A stretch of DNA of 11,052 bases. Source: Actinomycetes bacterium. Its GTDB lineage: Bacteria; Planctomycetota; Phycisphaerae; JAACET01. The translations under genes and the position numbers were made by a program. The DNA lies in NCBI GenBank assembly GCA_030631725.1, contig DAOVKO010000044.1, positions 1-11,052 of the forward strand, in the 5' to 3' direction. Below the pieces are notes generated by a model, which was not told the origin of the DNA, ran no database searches, and saw only the letters and a list, made by a program, of their open reading frames with translations. This document shows positions 6,006 to 11,052 of this stretch, in pieces (position 1 is the first letter of the stretch; each line of letters starts with the position of its first letter).

Positions 6006-7490
6006 ATGCAAATACTAAAAAGAACCATTGCCAACAAGACAGTTCTGATACTATTGGTATCAATTCTAATGCTTGCTTCTGTATTGAGATTCTATGGTCT
6101 CGCTAATCAATCTCTTTACAACGATGAGTTGTCAAGTTGGCTGAGGAGTAGTTACGGAGACTTGTCAACAGTTATAGACAGGGCTGCCCATAGAGATGTC
6201 CATCCTCCAGCCTATCACATACTGCTCTACTTTGTTGAGAAATATATTGGCGATTCCGAAACGGCATTAAGATTTCCGTCAGCCCTTGCCGGCGTCCTAT
6301 CAGTTTTTGCCATGTTTCTTGTTGGTGCACGCCTTTACTCATATAGGGAAGGCCTTATAGCATCTGCATTCATGGCCGTCTTCTGGTGCCCGATCTACTA
6401 CAGCCAGGAAGCACGCGCCTACTCCCTCGTACTGTTGTTCACGTTATTGACAACTTATTTTTGGTTATCGCTGCTAAAGAGTCTAGCCGAGAGCGTCAAA
6501 CCGTCAGCTTATACAATATTCGGTTACATTCTAATGGCTGTCTTATGTTCTTATTTGCATTACTTTGGCGTTTATATAGTTGGGCTGCAAGGCTTAGGGG
6601 CCTTGTTTTTTTTCATCCGCAGGCGCAAAGCATTTGTGTACATGGCCATGATCTATTTTGCAGTCCTGCTTCTATATTCGCCTTGGCTGCCATCCATGTA
6701 CAGGCACTTAAGCATGGGGCCTATTTATATAAAACTGCAAAACAACATTATTCTAACCGGAGGCTACTATTTATACTTTCTGTTTAATCGGTCGCTCGTC
6801 CTGCCTTGCTTGGCCCTGGGGATGTATTTGTTTCTGCTTGTGCACAGCCTGCGTAAGATCCCCAAATCCGGGTGGTACAATCCCTCTAAGGCCGTGTTCT
6901 TCACCCCCGGTATGTTCCTGCTTCTCTGGCTGCTTGTGCCATTTGCCGGAGTCTATATAAAATCCATGATATCTGCTCCGGTCCTGACCAATCGCAATCT
7001 AATCATTTCTTTGCCTGCGGCTTATCTTCTGCTTTCCCGCTGCCTGACACAATTACCGATTTCTTCAAGAAAGCAAGTTATCATAACATGCGTAATTGTG
7101 GCCTTATTCCTATCTGACCTCACCTTGCGAATGGATTACTATTCAAAGCCACATAAGGCGCAATTCCGTGAAGCGGCTGGCGTTATAGTGGATCGCGACC
7201 ATCTTTACGAAGATTCCATGATCATCGGATATACTCACGCAGCGGAGTACTTGGACTATTACTTTAGGAAAATGGGCTGCCACAGAAGAGTTAGCCTAAT
7301 AGGCGGCCAAGAGAAGGATATACCAAAAGTTGCTGCTGCAATTGCTGCGGAAAAGCCCAAATATGTCTGGTATGTGCACGCTCATAGAATACCGGAATCG
7401 CAATTCATGAAGTTCTTACACGAAAACTTAAAATTCCTTAGCCACAAAAACTTCGTTGGGGCAAAGGTATACCTTTTTGAAAATAAGTAA
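6006..7490 (+). CDS. GT39/PMT-like (ArnT-type, GT-C fold) integral-membrane glycosyltransferase
   Basis: The 494-residue product has about ten to twelve membrane segments. Helix 1 is about 13-30. It is followed by the GT-C catalytic-loop acidic pair Asp40-Glu41 in SLYNDELSSW. Next come HRDVHPPAYHILLYF (62-76), ALRFPSALAGVLSVFAMFLV (87-106), YYSQEARAYSL (131-141), and late in the chain PVLTNRNLIISLPAAYLLLS (325-344). This order of motifs is characteristic of GT39/PMT_2-like enzymes, which use a polyprenyl-phosphate sugar donor on the periplasmic side. A soluble C-terminal domain of about 110 residues follows the last helix (after 372). It likely adds a side-branch sugar to the polysaccharide or another acceptor. 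The gene is much more AT-rich than its neighbours (6721-6780 has 17 of 60 G/C by hand count). It is bracketed by the 210-bp direct repeats, both signs of late acquisition. Donor and acceptor are unknown. Confidence 0.88.
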   Translation: MQILKRTIANKTVLILLVSILMLASVLRFYGLANQSLYNDELSSWLRSSYGDLSTVIDRAAHRDVHPPAYHILLYFVEKYIGDSETALRFPSALAGVLSVFAMFLVGARLYSYREGLIASAFMAVFWCPIYYSQEARAYSLVLLFTLLTTYFWLSLLKSLAESVKPSAYTIFGYILMAVLCSYLHYFGVYIVGLQGLGALFFFIRRRKAFVYMAMIYFAVLLLYSPWLPSMYRHLSMGPIYIKLQNNIILTGGYYLYFLFNRSLVLPCLALGMYLFLLVHSLRKIPKSGWYNPSKAVFFTPGMFLLLWLLVPFAGVYIKSMISAPVLTNRNLIISLPAAYLLLSRCLTQLPISSRKQVIITCVIVALFLSDLTLRMDYYSKPHKAQFREAAGVIVDRDHLYEDSMIIGYTHAAEYLDYYFRKMGCHRRVSLIGGQEKDIPKVAAAIAAEKPKYVWYVHAHRIPESQFMKFLHENLKFLSHKNFVGAKVYLFENK

Positions 7491-7646
7491 GTAGGCGGCC
7501 CCAAAACGGCATCCTCTTCCCTCAGGCCTCAAGCCTATCACTTTGTCTGCCACCTTTACGGAGCTTCGAAACGGCCGGATTTCCACCTTTAACTATTTCG
7601 TAATCGAGTTGGATAATTTTCTCATTAGAATGAATCGTCGAGGATT
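7491..7646 (+). other. Intergenic region between the GT39-like gene and the right repeat copy
   Basis: Between the stop at 7490 and the ATG at 7647 there is no ATG-initiated frame until 7630, and I see no convincing terminator hairpin. The first 132 bases (to 7622) are unrelated to anything else I can place. The last 24 bases belong to the 210-bp repeat and carry a vestige of the end of the 4812-5768 gene. GGCCCCAAAA at 7497-7506 recurs at 9263-9272. Confidence 0.6.
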
Positions 7647-7832
7647 ATGAATTACACTCCGGCAGATGACGAGTTGCTGTACGATGGCGAGTTCGCCTAC
7701 GATCCGCAGGACGTTGAGGTCTATGAGGACCAGGTCCTCGATAGCCGTCCAGTCAACTGGATGTGGCCCGCGGCTGCATTGCTGCTGGGTACAGCACTTC
7801 AGATGATCGTCCAGAAGGCTATCGGCCCGGTC
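7623..7832 (+). repeat. 210-bp direct repeat, right copy
   Basis: This is the partner of 5758-5967. It starts with CATTAGAATGA, which in the left copy is the last two full codons, part of a third, and the stop of the upstream glycosyltransferase gene. Here the preceding bases are unrelated and the TAG/TGA triplets serve no gene. The copy then runs through the leader and the first 62 codons of the complete 502-residue gene. This copy therefore keeps the intact gene while the left one is truncated. Confidence 0.97.
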
Positions 7833-9155
7833 CTGCTGGCTCCGCTGTTTCTGGGGATTGGCTTGGGCATCCTGGCCCTGCCGGGCCTATCCGACAGGTT
7901 ATCACGGCGGGCCTTCGTCTTGACATTTTGCACGTGTGTATTCGTCGCGGGTGTGAACCAGCTCTACCAAAGCCTGTTTTATTACGATCCTCGCTTTCCC
8001 GACAGTATCCTCTATTCCGACGAGAACACCTTTTATCATGTTACCCGGTCTGGCTTGACAGGTGAGTCCTTCGAATCGATAGAGTCGAAGGGCCACTCGC
8101 CCGGGCCAATTATCATCTGGCAGGCCTTGTACACGATTTGCAAACAGCTGCGGTTGGGTGATGGTAACTGGATTGGCGTAATGCTCAACTGCCTGATCGT
8201 GGGGCTGGTGGCGAACATAACCGTCCGTACCGCTCGGCACCTCTTTGGCGATGACGAACCCCGTTTGCGCCGCGTCGGCACGTTGTTCGCCTTGTGCGGC
8301 ATGTTCTGGCTGTACGGCACCCTGTTCCTCCGTGACAGTTTTGCCCTGATTTTGGTTGCCCTTGTGCTTTGGGCGCTAGTCAGGGCGACGGCCAGCGTAA
8401 ATGTTAAAAACTTGGTGATTGCGGCGGTCACGTTGGTCCTAGCTGTCTTTTGCATGAGGTATGTGCGCCGCGGAGTAAGCGGCATGTTTCTCGTTTTTGG
8501 GCTGCTGGCGCTGCTGAGCCTGACTCGGCGCTGGCGTTCGGGCGCAGGACCGCTTGCCGCGATGTTCGTTGGGTTGTTTGTGTCGATCGTAGCGTTTAAA
8601 TATATCTCGCCGTATGTCGGCGGCGTTGCGGAATTTGCCGCCGAAAGAGCGTTGACTTATGGCTGGTTACAGGAGGAGCTCGGCCGCAAGTCACTGGCGA
8701 ACAAGCTGGTAGTGTCACAGATCATGCCCATACGCCTGATTACAGGTTCCCTGTATATGCTGATCTATCCGATACCACTTTGGAGTGAGTTTCAGCTGGG
8801 CAGGGCTGGACATTGGTGGATGACCGGATGGAATGGACTGTTTATTGTACTGGTCGCGCCTGCAGCGTTCGTGGGCTTTGCTACAGCCATAAAGCAAGCC
8901 GCTATGGGGGGACGGAAAGCGCCTTCGCTGATTTTTGTGACATTTTTCATGGTTGTCGGACTGCTTTCGATCGCGGCGACGAGCTTGAAAGCAAGACATA
9001 TGGGGCAGTTCTGGCCCGCCTTCTTATTCCTGGCCGCCATCCCGGATTTGCACGACTGGGTTACACGCCGCAGGGTAATTAATGTTGCCATGGTATGGCT
9101 TGCCCTGATCGTTTTGGGCCATGTATTATGGGCCGCCTTGAAAATCGTTTTTTGA
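7647..9155 (+). CDS. Polytopic membrane protein, candidate Wzy-like polymerase or GT-C-type glycosyltransferase
   Basis: The 502-residue product has an unusual acidic N-terminal tail (residues 1-37, about a dozen Asp/Glu, with Tyr3, 12, 18 and 26). It is followed by about eleven to thirteen hydrophobic segments: about 39-57, 63-80, 89-105, 155-166, 177-192, 211-226, 230-247, 255-271, 279-292, 302-318, 361-377, 396-416, 427-445 and 476-499 (rough). A hydrophilic loop at 107-152 contains SDENTFYH. FWLYGTLFLRDSFALILVALV (220-240) resembles the 'LRD/LRE' helix found in many O-unit polymerases and GT-C-like proteins. RYVRRGVSG (271-279) and LKARHMGQFWPAFLF (447-461) give conserved-looking Arg/His clusters. 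No GT39 DE motif follows helix 1. As the only other large membrane protein near the flippase, it is a candidate for the missing polymerase, but assignment rests on context and topology. Its first 62 codons lie in the 210-bp repeat and are duplicated at 5782. Confidence 0.75.
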   Translation: MNYTPADDELLYDGEFAYDPQDVEVYEDQVLDSRPVNWMWPAAALLLGTALQMIVQKAIGPVLLAPLFLGIGLGILALPGLSDRLSRRAFVLTFCTCVFVAGVNQLYQSLFYYDPRFPDSILYSDENTFYHVTRSGLTGESFESIESKGHSPGPIIIWQALYTICKQLRLGDGNWIGVMLNCLIVGLVANITVRTARHLFGDDEPRLRRVGTLFALCGMFWLYGTLFLRDSFALILVALVLWALVRATASVNVKNLVIAAVTLVLAVFCMRYVRRGVSGMFLVFGLLALLSLTRRWRSGAGPLAAMFVGLFVSIVAFKYISPYVGGVAEFAAERALTYGWLQEELGRKSLANKLVVSQIMPIRLITGSLYMLIYPIPLWSEFQLGRAGHWWMTGWNGLFIVLVAPAAFVGFATAIKQAAMGGRKAPSLIFVTFFMVVGLLSIAATSLKARHMGQFWPAFLFLAAIPDLHDWVTRRRVINVAMVWLALIVLGHVLWAALKIVF

Positions 9156-9336
9156 ACCCCACGACGATATGGCTGTGAGATCATGAGAAGTTTTTCAAGA
9201 AGTTGGGGCTGTAACCGGCCGGAGTTTGTAGGCAGGTCGGCGCAGCTTCTCTGGTGTGAAGTGGCCCCAAAAGGCAATCTTCACAATCGGTCCTCATGGA
9301 ATCAGAACCTGCGTGTCTACAGGAGGTCGGCTGTCA
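9156..9336 (+). other. Intergenic leader of the second GT4 gene, with small open frames
   Basis: This 181-bp stretch separates two genes on the same strand. It contains ATG 9169 (5 codons, stop 9184-9186). That stop overlaps ATG 9183, which opens a 53-codon frame ending at TAA 9342-9344, across the start of the next gene. It also holds the palindrome CCGGCCGG (9215-9222) and the GGCCCCAAAA box (9263-9272). An in-frame GTG at 9256 could extend the GT4 protein by 27 residues, but the strong SD at 9321 argues against it. I see no clear promoter or terminator. Confidence 0.4.
9321..9327 (+). promoter_or_regulatory. Strong ribosome binding site deciding the GT4 start
   Basis: AGGAGGT lies 9 bases before the ATG at 9337, a near-consensus SD. 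It places the start at 9337 rather than at the GTG at 9256. Confidence 0.75.
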
Positions 9337-10530
9337 ATGCGTAAGAAGGCTCGCCCGCGTGTGTGCATGCTGATTCTCAATGAGATCATTCGGGATGGCC
9401 GAGTGTTGCGGTCGGCCAAAGCATTGTCCAGGGAATACGACCTGACTGTTCTGGGGGTTACTCGGAAGAAATTTGACTTTAACCCCAGCGAGCATCGCAA
9501 AGCTCACGGGCTCAAGATGGATTGGATTCCCTTGAACTTGAGTGCCCATCTTCCTCGCAGCGCCTTGGGATATGGGGCCAGGTATGCCGAGGCAGCAGCC
9601 GGACTGATTGCCAAGGGCGTTAGCCTGAAACCCCGGGTTATACATGCCCACGAATGGAGCACGCTTCCAATAGCGTTGGCTATTCAGACCTTGACGCGAG
9701 CGAGGATCGTCTATGATTGCCACGAACTTTATCGGGAGATGACTCACGGCCAGAGTCAATGGTGGTGGACACCGAGCGCAACGATGGAAACCTGGGCGAT
9801 GGGCCACTGTGACGGCATTATCGCCTGCAACCATTACCGCGCAGAGATCATGCGGGACGAGTATGGGGCACCGTTCTTGCCTGCGGTCGTCCGCAACGTT
9901 CCATCTTATCGTGAGTTCCAACCTAGCAGCGTGCTGAGGGACTACACTCGCCGAAGGAACCCGAATATCCGTCGTATTGTGCTGCACCAGGGCGGGATCA
10001 TGGTTGGCCGGAGCTTGGAAATCCTGCCGCGTGCTCTGACATATTTGCCTTCGGACGTGGCAATGGTGCTGGTAGGCGGAGGCAGCAGGAGTTTTGCACG
10101 TAAACTCGAACAGATGGCAGAAGAACTGGGCCAGGCCGACCGATTCTTTATCCATCCCGCGGTCAATCATGTCGAGCTGTTTCAAATGACGTGTTCAGCA
10201 GATGTCGGGGTTGTGATCTATCGCAATACTTGTCGCAACAACTACTATTGTGCTCCGAATAAACTCACCGAGTATGCTCAGGCCGCTCTGCCGACCGTTG
10301 GGGCGGACCTGCCGCCCATCAGGGAGTTTTTCGAACAGTACAAGACGGGAATTGCTTTTGATCCAGAAGACAGCAAGTCGCTCGCCGATGCGATCAACGC
10401 CCTGCTCTCCAGCGATGATAAGTACCAGCAATACAAGCGCAATTGCCTGACAACAGCAAAGGTTATGACTTGGGAACGCGAATCTCAAATCCTGCTGAAT
10501 ATATATAACCGCGTTCTGCACAATTGTTAA
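9337..10530 (+). CDS. GT4 family glycosyltransferase
   Basis: The product is 397 residues from the ATG at 9337; the upstream in-frame GTG would give 424 but lacks an SD. The N-terminal GT-B domain begins RVCMLILNEIIRDGRVLRSA (8-27), a form common among GT4 proteins that start with 'DxRVxrEA'. It includes PRVIHAHEWSTLPIALA (99-115) and IVYDCHELYREM (124-135). The C-terminal donor domain has VLHQGGIMVGRSLEIL (215-230), VAMVLVGGGS (241-250), FIHPAVNHVELFQMTCSADVG split at about 271-291, and APNKLTEYAQAALPTVGAD (306-324). In that last motif Glu312 occupies the place of the donor-binding glutamate. It should transfer a sugar from a nucleotide donor to the growing lipid-linked unit at the cytosolic membrane face. 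Donor is unknown. The downstream gene starts 34 bp after the stop. Confidence 0.92.
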   Translation: MRKKARPRVCMLILNEIIRDGRVLRSAKALSREYDLTVLGVTRKKFDFNPSEHRKAHGLKMDWIPLNLSAHLPRSALGYGARYAEAAAGLIAKGVSLKPRVIHAHEWSTLPIALAIQTLTRARIVYDCHELYREMTHGQSQWWWTPSATMETWAMGHCDGIIACNHYRAEIMRDEYGAPFLPAVVRNVPSYREFQPSSVLRDYTRRRNPNIRRIVLHQGGIMVGRSLEILPRALTYLPSDVAMVLVGGGSRSFARKLEQMAEELGQADRFFIHPAVNHVELFQMTCSADVGVVIYRNTCRNNYYCAPNKLTEYAQAALPTVGADLPPIREFFEQYKTGIAFDPEDSKSLADAINALLSSDDKYQQYKRNCLTTAKVMTWERESQILLNIYNRVLHNC

Positions 10531-10564
10531 TGCCCCGGCCATCCGGTTTTCTGGGAAAAAAGAA

Positions 10565-11052
10565 ATGCGAAATTCTAGGGAATCTTATCATCGTGTCAAG
10601 GTTCTCAAGTTGATCTGGTCTATACCACATTATCGCGTTCCGATCTTTCGCCGCCTTTCACAGCATCCTTATCTGGATTTTACCGTTTGTGCAGGGGACA
10701 GCTCCAAGGTGTTTGACGGGGCTCAGCTGGCAACCGGCCGCGAGGTTGGCGATATGAGCGGGGTCAACTGGCGCCTAGTCAAATCAAGCAGGATTAGATT
10801 CCCTTTATTCAACAACTACGAATGGCAAGGTGAGGCGATAAAAATTGTTTGGAAGGAAAATCCCGACGTAGTGATTTGTTTTGGGATTAAGTCGTTGAGT
10901 AACTGGCTGGTAAGGGCTATATGCAGGCTTCGTGGTATTCCGGTCATTGAGTGGGGCCAGGGCATCAGGACTGCTGAGCGGGGGCTCAAGTGGGCAGTTC
11001 GAAAGTTTTACAATAAATGGGCCAAAGCACATCTGCTGTATGCAAAATTCGC
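10565..11052 (+). CDS. Glycosyltransferase, GT4-like, N-terminal part (cut by the window edge)
   Basis: A frame beginning at the ATG at 10565 stays open to the right edge, giving 162 codons. The N-terminal part reads KVLKLIWSIPHYRVPIFRRL (12-31), the opening of many GT-B sugar transferases ('PHYRVPiFrrL'). Later segments are ENPDVVICFGIKSLSNW (about 98-114) and LRGIPVIEWGQGIRTAERG (about 122-140), matching the first Rossmann half of GT4-type enzymes. The donor-binding C-terminal half lies outside the window, so the family is assigned from the N-terminus alone. The ribosome site is weak (GGGAAAAAAGAA just before the ATG). It is the next member of the same unidirectional cluster, 34 bp after the previous stop. 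Confidence 0.82.
   Translation, partial: MRNSRESYHRVKVLKLIWSIPHYRVPIFRRLSQHPYLDFTVCAGDSSKVFDGAQLATGREVGDMSGVNWRLVKSSRIRFPLFNNYEWQGEAIKIVWKENPDVVICFGIKSLSNWLVRAICRLRGIPVIEWGQGIRTAERGLKWAVRKFYNKWAKAHLLYAKF

Noticed and set aside
7596..7631. Promoter with TAGAAT (7626-7631) as a -10 box for the 502-residue gene
   Set aside because: TAGAAT comes from the copied end of the upstream gene, and no -35 box is found at an acceptable spacing.
5758..7832. Insertion sequence or composite transposon
   Set aside because: No transposase, no terminal inverted repeats and no short target duplication are seen. The flanking repeats are pieces of ordinary genes.
9256..9336. GTG start extending the second GT4 protein by 27 residues
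   Set aside because: AGGAGGT before the ATG at 9337 is far stronger, and the family fold begins right after that ATG.
9334..10185. Antisense open frame (283 codons) opposite the second GT4 gene
   Set aside because: The GT4 motifs and strong SD are on the sense strand. The antisense frame has no recognisable features.
1..11052. CRISPR array, tRNA, rRNA or integron attachment site
   Set aside because: I saw no regularly spaced repeats, no tRNA-like cloverleaf and no rRNA segment on either strand.

Overview
The window is an 11-kb stretch of a bacterial surface-polysaccharide (O-antigen or exopolysaccharide) biosynthesis locus. All eleven recognisable genes lie on the + strand, and the first and last are cut by the window edges. 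Clear Shine-Dalgarno sequences (for example AGGAGGT at 9321-9327), 4-bp ATGA gene overlaps and a Wzx-type flippase point to a Gram-negative-style, lipid-linked Wzx/Wzy-like assembly line. The sequence alone does not fix the taxon. The base composition is moderate overall but patchy from gene to gene.

Layout. Positions 1-367 hold the C-terminal end of a UDP-GlcNAc 2-epimerase (WecB type). Positions 422-1069 encode a hexapeptide-repeat O/N-acyltransferase. Positions 1066-2364 encode a DegT/DnrJ/EryC1/StrS PLP aminotransferase, overlapping the acyltransferase by 4 bp. Positions 2453-3307 encode a zinc-ribbon SAM methyltransferase. Positions 3439-4815 encode a Wzx-like flippase, and 4812-5768 a GT4-like glycosyltransferase overlapping it by 4 bp. 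Positions 5782-5988 encode a 68-residue protein that is a truncated copy of the start of a later gene. Positions 6006-7490 encode an AT-rich GT39/PMT-like integral-membrane glycosyltransferase. Positions 7647-9155 encode a large polytopic membrane protein, a candidate Wzy-like polymerase or GT-C enzyme. Positions 9337-10530 encode a second GT4 glycosyltransferase, and 10565 to the end the N-terminal part of a third glycosyltransferase.

How they work together (inference). The epimerase, aminotransferase and acyltransferase would supply N-acylated amino sugars, and the methyltransferase would add methyl groups. The cytosolic glycosyltransferases would build the undecaprenyl-linked repeat unit and the flippase would move it across the inner membrane. 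The two GT-C-like membrane proteins would then decorate or polymerise it on the periplasmic side.

The most notable feature is a 210-bp direct repeat (5758-5967 and 7623-7832; 13 mismatches by hand alignment, no gaps). It flanks the AT-rich GT39-like gene. Each copy contains the last 11 bases of the 4812-5768 glycosyltransferase gene plus the first 62 codons of the 502-residue membrane protein. This looks like the scar of a gene insertion that split an ancestral gene pair and left a truncated 68-residue duplicate. A weaker second theme is that several intergenic gaps hold very short open frames that overlap each other and the next gene's start codon like stepping stones. This may be translational coupling or chance.
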